From the NCBI GenBank assembly GCA_003451915.1, contig DMJC01000299.1:1-5727 (forward strand): DNA of 5,727 bases. The letters are read 5' to 3'. Of this stretch, positions 1 to 5,727 are shown in pieces. The translations under genes and the position numbers were made by a program. Numbering within the stretch: position 1 is the stretch's first letter; each line of letters opens with the position of its first letter. Under the pieces are notes generated by a model. It did not search any database, had not been told where the DNA came from, and saw only the letters and a program-made list of their open reading frames with translations. The stretch is from Clostridiales bacterium (GTDB lineage Bacteria; Bacillota; Clostridia; Saccharofermentanales; UBA5734).

Positions 1-1178
1 GTCACCACCCGTGCAGCCGCAGCATCGTAAACACTCAGATCCTGATCCTGGACCAGCAGGCCGCCATAGACCTGTTTCAGAAACAGTGAACCCGGCGCGA
101 TCGGTTCGGCACAGCCGGGCAGCCGTAAAATGCGCAGATTTTTTCGTTCCTGCAGATTAGCCAGGGCTTCCGGTGTAAAGCCAGGAGCAACCAGAACTTC
201 CAGGAAGACGCCCTTGGTTGCCTGAGCGACTTCCAGCGTTACCGTCCTGTTTAACGCCAGAATACCGCCATAAATGGAAACTGTATCAGCTTCAAAGGCT
301 TTCTGCCAAGCCTCGAGCAGCGTATCTGCACTGCCGACGCCACAGGGGTTGGCGTGCTTGACCGCGACGACCGTCGGTTCACTGAATTCACGCAGCAAAG
401 CCAGCGCGGCATCGGTGTCGGCAATATTATTGTAGGACAGCTCTTTACCGCCAAGCTGTTCTGCTTGCGGTAAAGAACCGCTGACCGGCAGCGCTTCGCG
501 ATAGAATTGTGCGCCTTGGTGCGGATTCTCACCATATCGCAGGCTGCTCACCCGGTCGAAGGTCAATGTCAGCTGATCTGGCAGTCCGGCATCCGGTGAC
601 TCACGCTGGAAATAAGACGCAATCAAGGCATCATAAGAGGCCGTATGTTCAAAAACCTTGCGGGCCAGCCGGAAACGGGTTTCCAGTGTAGTGTCGCCGT
701 TGCTTTTAATCTGTTCCAGAACAGCCGGATAATCAGCCGGATCGACCAGGACTGTCACATCATGGTGATTTTTTGCGGCAGCCCTGAGCATGCTCGGGCC
801 TCCGATATCGATATTTTCGATACATTCCTCAGCTGTGACATTGGGTTTCATGACCGTTTTCTTGAAAGGATAGAGGTTGATGATCACCAGATCAATCGGT
901 GTGATGGCCAGTTCCTGCAAACGCTGCATGTGCTCGGCATTTCCCCGGATAGCCAGAATCCCGCCATGGATTTTAGGATGAAGCGTTTTCACGCGTCCAT
1001 CAAGGCATTCGGGAAAACCGGTGACATCCGAAACGTTAATGACTGGAATCCCAGCCTGACTTAAAGCACTGGCAGTGCCGCCGGTCGATATGATTTCGAT
1101 GTCAGCTTCACGCAAAGCCTGTGCCAGCTCCAGCAAGCCATTTTTGTCTGATACACTGATAAGTGCACGTCTGATCAT
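1..1178 (-). CDS. purH: Bifunctional AICAR formyltransferase / IMP cyclohydrolase PurH (3' end cut by window edge)
   Basis: PurH carries out the last two steps of de novo IMP synthesis in the cytoplasm: formylation of AICAR with 10-formyl-THF, then ring closure of FAICAR to IMP. My translation from the ATG at 1178 runs 392 codons without a stop and leaves the window, so roughly the last 120 residues of a usual protein of about 510 are missing. The N-terminal IMP cyclohydrolase (MGS-like) domain shows RALISVSDK (4-12), STGGTA (31-36), [13 protein letters not shown] (61-73), NLYPF (101-105) and [16 protein letters not shown] (122-137). The transformylase domain follows, with RYGENPHQ (214-221), ELSYNNI (246-252) and KHANPCGVG (274-282), whose Lys274-His275 match the catalytic Lys-His pair of the family. 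The ATG overlaps the purN stop as ATGA and has a strong GAGGAGG 7 nt upstream. The family assignment is essentially certain; the C-terminal part cannot be judged here. Confidence 0.98.
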   Translation of the reverse strand, partial: MIRRALISVSDKNGLLELAQALREADIEIISTGGTASALSQAGIPVINVSDVTGFPECLDGRVKTLHPKIHGGILAIRGNAEHMQRLQELAITPIDLVIINLYPFKKTVMKPNVTAEECIENIDIGGPSMLRAAAKNHHDVTVLVDPADYPAVLEQIKSNGDTTLETRFRLARKVFEHTASYDALIASYFQRESPDAGLPDQLTLTFDRVSSLRYGENPHQGAQFYREALPVSGSLPQAEQLGGKELSYNNIADTDAALALLREFSEPTVVAVKHANPCGVGSADTLLEAWQKAFEADTVSIYGGILALNRTVTLEVAQATKGVFLEVLVAPGFTPEALANLQERKNLRILRLPGCAEPIAPGSLFLKQVYGGLLVQDQDLSVYDAAAARVV

Positions 1179-1816
1179 AGGTTAGCCTCCTCGATGATCG
1201 CCCGGCGCCCTTTAATACGAACCCGGCCGGCGGCAAATAAAGCGATAGCCTGTGGCAGAATAATCTGTTCAGCCTCTTGCATGATTCTCAGCTGCAAGGT
1301 CTGCGGTGTGTCATCCGGCCAAACCTCAACGGCTTTTTGCATGACAATGGGGCCTTGGTCATAGTGTTCATCAACGACATGCACCGTTGCGCCGCTGACT
1401 TTTACCCCATAGTCCAGCGCAGCCTGATGTGGACGGATTCCATAAAGGCCCGGCCCGCAAAAAGATGGGATCAGCGATGGGTGGATATTGATGATACGAT
1501 TACGGTAAGCTGCAATGACAGCCGGACCCAGCAGGCTGAGAAAACCTGCCAGAACAATCAGATCAGGCTGCCAGGGAGCCAGTGCATCCAGGATGGCCTT
1601 GTCGTAAGCTGCCAGATCTGAGTAATCACGTCGATTAACGATTTTAAAGGGTAGCTGAGCCTTGGCTGCACGTTGCTCGGCAAAAGTGCCTGCTCGTGAT
1701 GCAATGACGCCGGCAATGCTGACACCAGACAAGCTGTCATCATTGATGCGATCAATAATGGCTTGCAGGTTGGTGCCGCCACCCGATACAAAAACGGCAA
1801 TTTTAAAGAAGGGCAT
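1175..1816 (-). CDS. purN: Phosphoribosylglycinamide formyltransferase PurN (GART, 10-formyl-THF dependent)
   Basis: PurN transfers a formyl group from 10-formyl-THF to GAR to give FGAR, the third step of purine synthesis. The 213-residue product is close to the E. coli length of 212. It begins with a beta strand and a phosphate-binding loop, [10 protein letters not shown] (11-20). The catalytic triad is visible: Asn110 and His112 in [10 protein letters not shown] (110-119) and Asp153 in DEHYDQGP (149-156), matching E. coli Asn106, His108 and Asp144. The [10 protein letters not shown] segment (117-126) is the form I know from Firmicutes rather than enterobacteria. I chose the ATG at 1816 because the family begins right before this first strand and an SD sits 9 nt upstream; the frame stays open to 1882, but that extension has no PurN character. 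The start lies 14 nt inside purE, and the TGA stop overlaps the purH ATG. This is the folate-dependent enzyme, not formate-dependent PurT. Confidence 0.97.
   Translation of the reverse strand: MPFFKIAVFVSGGGTNLQAIIDRINDDSLSGVSIAGVIASRAGTFAEQRAAKAQLPFKIVNRRDYSDLAAYDKAILDALAPWQPDLIVLAGFLSLLGPAVIAAYRNRIINIHPSLIPSFCGPGLYGIRPHQAALDYGVKVSGATVHVVDEHYDQGPIVMQKAVEVWPDDTPQTLQLRIMQEAEQIILPQAIALFAAGRVRIKGRRAIIEEANL
1186..1192 (-). promoter_or_regulatory. Ribosome binding site of purH
   Basis: GAGGAGG, read on the minus strand, lies 7 nt before the purH ATG at 1178 and inside the last codons of purN. It is the best match to the anti-Shine-Dalgarno sequence in the window. It fixes the purH start and suggests that purH is initiated efficiently in its own right as well as through the ATGA overlap. 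Confidence 0.85.
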
Positions 1817-2306
1817 TGAGCTTTTCCTCAAGGCGGGCTTGTCTGGCGGCAACAGACTCAGCCATTTTTGTTTTGTGGGCAACCAGAAGGCCAGTCAGCT
1901 GATCATCCTGTAAAGCCAGAATTTCTGCAGCCAGAATCGCCGCGTTGGCTGCACCGTCAATGGCCACAGTCGCCACCGGAACCCCCGTCGGCATCTGGAC
2001 GATCGAGTAGAGTGCGTCTTTACCTGATAAGGCGCCGCTTTTGATCGGCACGCCAATTACCGGTAAAGTCGTACAGGCAGCCAGCACACCTGGCAGATGC
2101 GCTGCCAGGCCTGCTGCGGCAATAATCACGCCAAAGCCGTTGCCGGCTGCATTTTTTGCCAGTTCGATGGCCTGATCTGGTGTACGGTGAGCAGAGCAGA
2201 CCCGAACTTCATAAGCTATGCCGAAGTCAATCAATGTACGCACGCAGGCTTCCATGACCGGGAAATCTGAATCACTGCCCATGACAATCAAAATTTTGTT
2301 TTTCAT
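1803..2306 (-). CDS. purE: PurE, class I-like N5-carboxyaminoimidazole ribonucleotide mutase (AIR carboxylase catalytic subunit)
   Basis: PurE forms CAIR. Class I enzymes rearrange the N5-CAIR supplied by PurK; class II enzymes carboxylate AIR directly with CO2. The 167-residue protein shows GSDSD (10-14), the active-site SAHRTP (38-43) with the conserved His40, GLAAHLPG (66-73), GVPIKSGALSGKDALYSIVQ (85-104) and MPTGVPVATVAI (105-116). The AAHLPG and SIVQMP motifs are of the class I type; class II members I recall instead have an AHKT-type loop and a different central segment. The protein is complete and begins directly at the first Rossmann-like strand, as expected. The ATG at 2306 is 12 nt after the prfB stop, with AGGGG 9 nt upstream. 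No purK is adjacent: purN follows directly. Either purK lies elsewhere or the enzyme works with spontaneously formed N5-CAIR at high CO2, which is my inference. Confidence 0.97.
   Translation of the reverse strand: MKNKILIVMGSDSDFPVMEACVRTLIDFGIAYEVRVCSAHRTPDQAIELAKNAAGNGFGVIIAAAGLAAHLPGVLAACTTLPVIGVPIKSGALSGKDALYSIVQMPTGVPVATVAIDGAANAAILAAEILALQDDQLTGLLVAHKTKMAESVAARQARLEEKLNALL
1826..1829 (-). promoter_or_regulatory. Ribosome binding site of purN, deciding its start
   Basis: GAGG within TTGAGGAAAA on the minus strand lies 9 nt before the ATG at 1816. It supports this internal start over an upstream in-frame ATG at 1882. The site is inside the purE coding sequence, about 20 nt before the purE stop, so ribosomes finishing purE pass over it. 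Confidence 0.75.
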
Positions 2307-2315
2307 ATCACCGTT

Positions 2316-2320
2316 CCCCT
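2316..2320 (-). promoter_or_regulatory. Ribosome binding site of purE, sharing bases with the prfB stop codon
   Basis: The minus strand reads ATAGGGGAACGGTGATATG. The prfB UAG stop (2321-2319) provides the AG of the AGGGG Shine-Dalgarno (2320-2316), which is 9 nt before the purE ATG. A ribosome terminating on prfB therefore covers this site. This suggests that purE initiation depends on prfB termination, but only the sequence arrangement is directly seen. Confidence 0.75.
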
Positions 2321-3428
2321 ATTTTTCAATTTTCATACCAGACAGACAAGCGTTAATGAAACCATCCAGATCGCCGTCCATGACGGCATCGACAGCAACG
2401 GTTTCGAAACCAGTCCGATGATCCTTGACCATCGTATAAGGACAGAAAACATAAGACCTGATCTGGCTGCCCCAGGCAATATCCATCTGGTTGCCTTTGA
2501 GATCTTCAATTTTATCCATGTGAGCTGCACGAGCCAAAGCAAAAAGCTTGGCTTTCAACATGCCCATGGCTGTTTCCCTGTTCTGGACCTGAGACCGTTC
2601 AGTCTGGCAGGACACGACCACACCGGTGGGAGTGTGTGTAATGCGGATAGCTGATTCCGTTTTGTTGACGTGCTGGCCACCGGCGCCTGACGAGCGATAG
2701 GTGTCGACCTTGAGGTCTTCCGACCGGATATCAATCTTGATTGAATCATCGAGTTCGGGCATAACTTCAAGCGAGGCAAAGGATGTATGCCGCCGGCCGG
2801 ATGAATCAAAGGGTGATATACGGACGAGGCGATGGACGCCCATCTCCGACTTGAGATAGCCATAGGCGTTGTCACCGATGACCATAAAAGAAACGCTCTT
2901 GAGGCCAGCTTCGTCACCGTCGAGGATATCAAGGATTTTCACCTGGAAATCATGTGCCTCGGCCCAGCGAGTATACATGCGGAAAAGCATTTCATTCCAA
3001 TCCTGCGCCTCAGTGCCGCCGGCACCGGCATGCAGGCTGAGAATGGCGTTGCTGTCATCATATTCACCGGTAAACAGTGTTTCCAGACGCATTTTCTCAT
3101 ACTCAGCCTTAAGCTTGTCAAGCCCTTCGCCGACCTCAAAGGCAATATCCTTATCTTCGGCTTCGGACCCCAGTTCGCAAAGAACCTGCAGGTCTTCATA
3201 ATCTTTGAGCATTTTATTGAAATGGTCGACTTTTTTCTGAAGCTGCTTGACCCGGGTCTGTATCTTTTGAGCTTTCTCGACGTTCTCCCAGAAACCTGGT
3301 TCCTGGGCACGGGCTTCTAGTTCAGCGATTTCATCACTGACTTCACGAATATGCAGGGCTGTGCGCAGCTGATCAAAGGATTCAGCCATCGCGTCCAGCT
3401 CCTGTTTATACTGATCAAATTCCAACAT
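2319..3428 (-). CDS. prfB: Peptide chain release factor 2 (RF2), without programmed frameshift
   Basis: RF2 recognises UGA and UAA in the ribosomal A site and triggers peptide release. The 369-residue protein has the full domain order: an N-terminal coiled-coil-rich domain (about 1-115), SLHAGAGGTEAQDW (131-144), the stop-codon-reading SPF tripeptide (205-207, in RISPFDSSGRRH), and SSGAGGQHVNKTES (246-259) with the catalytic GGQ at 250-252, whose Gln252 is normally methylated by PrmC. SPF rather than PxT identifies RF2, not RF1. GGQ sits at the same numbers as in E. coli, and residue 246 is Ser. The usual in-frame UGA after codon 25 is absent: Leu25 (CTG) is followed by His26 (CAT), so the gene reads in one frame. 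I chose the ATG at 3428 because MLEFDQYKQEL aligns with known RF2 starts and AGGAG lies 8 nt upstream; the frame is open to 3587, but that part is a shadow of the aminotransferase. The stop is TAG. One base separates it from the upstream stop. Confidence 0.98.
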   Translation of the reverse strand: MLEFDQYKQELDAMAESFDQLRTALHIREVSDEIAELEARAQEPGFWENVEKAQKIQTRVKQLQKKVDHFNKMLKDYEDLQVLCELGSEAEDKDIAFEVGEGLDKLKAEYEKMRLETLFTGEYDDSNAILSLHAGAGGTEAQDWNEMLFRMYTRWAEAHDFQVKILDILDGDEAGLKSVSFMVIGDNAYGYLKSEMGVHRLVRISPFDSSGRRHTSFASLEVMPELDDSIKIDIRSEDLKVDTYRSSGAGGQHVNKTESAIRITHTPTGVVVSCQTERSQVQNRETAMGMLKAKLFALARAAHMDKIEDLKGNQMDIAWGSQIRSYVFCPYTMVKDHRTGFETVAVDAVMDGDLDGFINACLSGMKIEK

Positions 3429-3429
3429 A

Positions 3430-4602
3430 TCAGATTCTCCTGGACACAAAGGCTTGCAGCCGGCGCATCGCTTCACGGATGTTGTCCATCGAGGCTGCAT
3501 AACTGATTCGGACAAAGCCTTCACCGCTGTCGCCAAAAGCATTGCCGGGTACGATCGCCACTTTTTCTTCATGCAGGAATGCTTCACAGAAAGCTGTCGA
3601 TGTCATGCCAGTAGCCGCAACGCCGGGGAACGCATAGAAAGCGCCGAGCGGCTCGTGGCAGCTCAGGCCTGCATCCCGGCAGGCCTGAATGATAAATCGG
3701 CGGCGGCGATTGTATTCTTCGCGCATATCCGCGACATGGCTGTCGCTGTTTTTCAAAGCTTCGATCGCCGCATCCTGTGCGGTTGTCGGTGAGCTCATGA
3801 TAGCATACTGATGAATTTTATTCATGGTTCCGATCAAGGCAGCCGGACCGCAGGCATAGCCGATCCGCCAGCCAGTCATGGCAAAGGCCTTGGAAAAACC
3901 ATTCACGACAACCGTGCGCTCCCGCATGCCGTCAAAAGTAGCGATCGAACTGTGATCAGCCGGTTCGTATGTCAGTTCTGCATACAGCTCGTCAGACAAG
4001 ATCAATGCATCAGTTTCCCGCAGAATATCAGCCAGGGCGCTGACCTCATCGTAGCAGAGAACCGCACCTGTCGGATTGTTGGGAAATCCAAGGATAACTA
4101 GTTTGGTTTTAGGTGACAGAGCAGCCTTGAGCTGTTCAGGCATCAGTTTGAAATCGTCTTCCTGCCGGCAGGCAATGGTGACCGGAACACCGCCAGCCAG
4201 TATAACACAGGATTTATAAGCGACAAAGCAAGGCTCAGGGATAATGACTTCATCTCCGGGATTGACGACCGCCCGAACCATCAGGTCGATGGCTTCACTG
4301 CCGCCGACAGTGACGACAACCTCACTTTTCGGATCGTAGGTCAGCTGGAAACGTCGCTGCATGTAATCGCTGATCGATTCGCGCAACTCGATGAAACCCT
4401 GATTAGGCGAATAATGTGTATTACCCTGCTCCAGAGACAAAATGCCGGCCTCCCGGATGCTCCAAGGTGTCACGAAATCAGGCTCGCCTATCGACAATGA
4501 AATGACCTGGCCTTTCATTTCATTGGCCATGTCAAAAAAACGGCGGATTGCCGATGGCGGAATAGCTTTAGCTGTATCGGACAACTTTTTGTCCAGATTC
4601 AT
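3430..4602 (-). CDS. PLP-dependent class I aminotransferase, YugH/AlaT-like (probable alanine aminotransferase)
   Basis: This is a 390-residue fold-type I aminotransferase of the I-gamma group. Visible residues are SIGEPDFVTPW (37-47), the glycine loop TVGGSEA (98-104), FPNNPTG (173-179) with the PLP-ring Asn176, SDELYAEL (203-210) with the pyridine-nitrogen Asp204, the Schiff-base Lys238 in GFSKAFAMTGWRIGY (235-249) with phosphate-binding Arg246, and the substrate carboxylate Arg365 in FVRISYA (363-369). The N-terminal IPPSAIRRFFDMAN (14-27) and the C-terminal PGNAFGDSGEGFVR (352-365) are very like B. subtilis YugH as I remember it, now called AlaT, which makes alanine from pyruvate. The neighbouring YugG-like regulator and malic enzyme fit that role. 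Substrate choice cannot be read from the sequence: aspartate or aromatic aminotransferase activity is possible. The ATG at 4602 overlaps the regulator's TGA as ATGA, with GAGAGG 10 nt upstream. Confidence 0.93.
   Translation of the reverse strand: MNLDKKLSDTAKAIPPSAIRRFFDMANEMKGQVISLSIGEPDFVTPWSIREAGILSLEQGNTHYSPNQGFIELRESISDYMQRRFQLTYDPKSEVVVTVGGSEAIDLMVRAVVNPGDEVIIPEPCFVAYKSCVILAGGVPVTIACRQEDDFKLMPEQLKAALSPKTKLVILGFPNNPTGAVLCYDEVSALADILRETDALILSDELYAELTYEPADHSSIATFDGMRERTVVVNGFSKAFAMTGWRIGYACGPAALIGTMNKIHQYAIMSSPTTAQDAAIEALKNSDSHVADMREEYNRRRRFIIQACRDAGLSCHEPLGAFYAFPGVAATGMTSTAFCEAFLHEEKVAIVPGNAFGDSGEGFVRISYAASMDNIREAMRRLQAFVSRRI
3437..3441 (-). promoter_or_regulatory. Ribosome binding site of prfB, deciding its start
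   Basis: AGGAG on the minus strand is 8 nt before the ATG at 3428. It lies within the last codons of the aminotransferase gene, whose TGA (3432-3430) falls between the SD and the prfB ATG. It settles the start at 3428 against the longer open frame and implies translational coupling. Confidence 0.8.
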
Positions 4603-5087
4603 AGCACGACCGCCTCTCGATGGTCATCATCGCGGACAGCAAATTCTGTGCCGTTCATTTTATATTTTTTCAGAATAAAGTGCGTCCGCGTTGAAATCAC
4701 CGATTCTAAGGGCGCAATTTTCTCTGAAACAAACATGGCGACATCTTTCAGGCTTTGATCTTCAATAATGACCATCAGGTCAAATCCGCCGGACATCAGG
4801 TAACAGGACTGCACCTGCGGGTAACTATAAATGCGTTGGGCAATATGATCAAAACCCATGTCCCGCTGCGGGGTTACCCGCACTTCGATCAAGGCAGTCA
4901 CCGGGGCTGCAGCAGTTTTTTCCCAGTTGATCAGAGCGCCATAGCCCAGGATGACTTTTGATTTTTCCAAGTTGGCAATCGTTTTTTCCACTTCATCGGC
5001 CGGTCGGCCGATCATCACTGCAATCTCAGCGGTTGTCAGCTTGGCGTTACGTTCCAGTAAAGTCAGGATCTCTTCATTTCTTCCCAT
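4599..5087 (-). CDS. Lrp/AsnC-family transcriptional regulator, YugG/AlaR-like
   Basis: This 162-residue protein has an N-terminal winged helix-turn-helix (about 4-52: NEEILTLLERNAKLTTAEI, then the recognition region around ADEVEKTIANLEKSKVILGY) and a C-terminal RAM ligand-binding and oligomerisation domain (about 64-140). The RAM core is visible as YLMSGGFDLMVIIE (96-109). The segment VILGYGALINWEK (45-57), the VTP.R.MGFD stretch (71-80) and the tail FVSEKIAPLESVIS then THFILKKYK closely match B. subtilis YugG (AlaR) from memory. AlaR controls the next-door aminotransferase gene alaT; the same layout here, with a 4-nt ATGA overlap, suggests local control with an amino acid such as alanine as the effector. 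That ligand is inferred. The ATG at 5087 has AAAGGAG 9 nt upstream and follows the malic enzyme stop by 15 nt. Length and domains look complete. Confidence 0.94.
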   Translation of the reverse strand: MGRNEEILTLLERNAKLTTAEIAVMIGRPADEVEKTIANLEKSKVILGYGALINWEKTAAAPVTALIEVRVTPQRDMGFDHIAQRIYSYPQVQSCYLMSGGFDLMVIIEDQSLKDVAMFVSEKIAPLESVISTRTHFILKKYKMNGTEFAVRDDDHREAVVL

Positions 5088-5096
5088 ATATTTGAT

Positions 5097-5103
5097 CTCC
5101 TTT
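5097..5103 (-). promoter_or_regulatory. Ribosome binding site of the Lrp-type regulator
   Basis: AAAGGAG (within AAAGGAGAT) on the minus strand is 9 nt before the ATG at 5087. It starts at the last base of the malic enzyme TGA (5105-5103). The 15-nt gap between the two genes holds little beyond this site, so there is no room for a separate intergenic promoter or terminator. Confidence 0.8.
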
Positions 5104-5727
5104 CAAATGCGGGCTACGCCTGAGTCTCTGGCAGCCTGGGCGACTGCAGCAGCCACTGCCGGCCCGACCCGCTGGTCGAAGGGTGACGGAATGACATAGT
5201 CCGCTGCAAGCTCGTGATCAGCGATCAGGCCAGCAATTGCATAGGCTGCCGCCAGCTTCATCGAATCATTGATATCACTGGCCCGCACATCAAGAGCGCC
5301 ACGGAAAACGCCGGGGAAAGCTAATACATTGTTGATCTGATTCGGGTAGTCCGATCGTCCGGTTGCAACCACCGCTGCTCCTCCCACCCGGGCCAGTTCC
5401 GGCATGATCTCAGGAACGGGATTGGCACAGGCAAAGATCACCGGATCAGCTGCCATTGATTTAACCATCTCCGGTGTGATTGTACCAGGAGCTGAAACGC
5501 CGATAAAGACATCAGCGCCGGCAATCACATCAGCCAGTGATCCTTTTTTCTGCTTACGGTTAGTCAGGCTGGCCAATTCTTCTTTAGCCGCGTTGAGGTT
5601 GCCGCGGCCTTCATAAATGGCTCCGGTCCGGTCACAGAGAACAACATCCGACAGCCCGCAGGAAAGCAGCAGCTTGACGATCGCCGTTGCTGCCGCACCG
5701 GCGCCGCTGACGACAATGCTGATATCC
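5103..5727 (-). CDS. Malic enzyme, C-terminal NAD(P)-binding half (5' end cut by window edge)
   Basis: Malic enzyme oxidatively decarboxylates malate to pyruvate and CO2, reducing NAD or NADP. The reading frame enters at 5726 and gives 207 residues before the TGA; short bacterial malic enzymes are about 380-410 residues, so roughly the first half (with the catalytic Tyr and Lys) is outside the window. In this fragment the Rossmann loop SGAGAAATA is at 7-15, and CDRTGAIYEGR (31-41) ends the second strand with an acidic residue. VFIGVSAPGTIT is at 73-84, FACANPVPEI at 98-107, and TGRSDYPNQINNVLAFPGVF (122-141) followed by RGALDVRA (142-149) is the malic enzyme signature near the active site. 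The C-terminal helix ends in a Gly/Ala-rich segment. An in-frame TTG at 5576 is an internal Leu codon, not the start. Cofactor choice is not settled. It lies just upstream of an alanine-type regulator and aminotransferase, which could use its pyruvate. Confidence 0.95.
   Translation of the reverse strand, partial: DISIVVSGAGAAATAIVKLLLSCGLSDVVLCDRTGAIYEGRGNLNAAKEELASLTNRKQKKGSLADVIAGADVFIGVSAPGTITPEMVKSMAADPVIFACANPVPEIMPELARVGGAAVVATGRSDYPNQINNVLAFPGVFRGALDVRASDINDSMKLAAAYAIAGLIADHELAADYVIPSPFDQRVGPAVAAAVAQAARDSGVARI

Noticed and set aside
645..1064. A 139-codon plus-strand open frame opposite purH.
   Set aside because: It lies fully antisense to unmistakable PurH coding sequence and shows no recognisable motif.
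1817..1882. The purN frame is open to an ATG at 1882, adding 22 residues.
   Set aside because: PurN proteins begin immediately before the first strand and SGGGTN loop. The ATG at 1816 fits and has GAGG 9 nt upstream; the extra residues are the purE 3' end read in another frame.
2307..2318. The gap before purE was examined for a purine riboswitch, promoter or terminator.
   Set aside because: Only 12 nt separate prfB and purE, and they are taken up by the ribosome binding site and spacer. No stem-loop with a T run is visible here or at any other junction.
2400..2411. A perfect 12-bp palindrome, GGTTTCGAAACC, about 95 nt upstream of the purE start, considered as an operator or PurR box.
   Set aside because: It encodes part of the conserved RF2 C-terminal region (around TGFETV), matches the Bacillus PurR box only partly, and no promoter-like -35/-10 pair is evident beside it. 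One such palindrome is plausible by chance.
2832..3320. A 162-codon plus-strand open frame opposite prfB.
   Set aside because: It mirrors the highly constrained prfB sequence, has no visible domain or ribosome binding context, and is a typical antisense shadow.
3429..3587. The prfB frame stays open upstream to an ATG at 3587, giving a 53-residue N-terminal extension.
   Set aside because: The extension lies wholly inside the aminotransferase gene in another frame and has no RF2 likeness. The ATG at 3428 has a well-placed AGGAG and gives the usual RF2 start.
5574..5576. A TTG that could be taken as the start of a short 157-residue gene.
   Set aside because: Clear malic enzyme sequence, including the Rossmann SGAGAAATA, continues upstream of it to the window edge, so it is an internal Leu codon.

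Overview
This window is a solid block of seven genes, all on the minus strand, in a bacterium that looks like a member of the Firmicutes (Bacillota). I infer this from the strong AGGAGG-type ribosome binding sites, the Bacillus/Clostridium-like sequences of PurH, PurN and the Lrp-type regulator, and the pairing of that regulator with a YugH-like aminotransferase. Base composition looks close to balanced by eye. I cannot name a genus. Nothing suggests a mobile element, phage, CRISPR array or RNA gene.

Read in the direction of transcription (from high to low coordinates), the order is: the C-terminal half of a malic enzyme (5727 to 5103, start outside the window); an Lrp/AsnC-family regulator (5087 to 4599); a class I aminotransferase (4602 to 3430); prfB, peptide chain release factor 2 (3428 to 2319); purE (2306 to 1803); purN (1816 to 1175); and purH (1178 to 1, 3' end outside the window). 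The largest gap between genes is 15 nt. Two junctions are ATGA stop/start overlaps, and purE and purN overlap by 14 nt. There is no gene-free stretch, no visible terminator and no intergenic promoter, so the block could be transcribed as one unit.

There are three functional groups. The first is a pyruvate/alanine module: malic enzyme makes pyruvate, and the regulator and aminotransferase closely resemble the AlaR (YugG) and AlaT (YugH) pair that makes alanine from pyruvate in Bacillus subtilis. The second is prfB, which here reads straight through without the usual programmed +1 frameshift. The third is a short purine set (purE, purN, purH) covering AIR carboxylation or N5-CAIR mutation, GAR formylation and the last two steps to IMP. 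The other purine genes, including purK, must lie elsewhere or be absent.

No new biological system is evident. The points most worth a second look are the frameshift-free prfB, its UAG stop fused to the purE ribosome binding site, the malic enzyme/regulator/aminotransferase module, and the condensed purine cluster.
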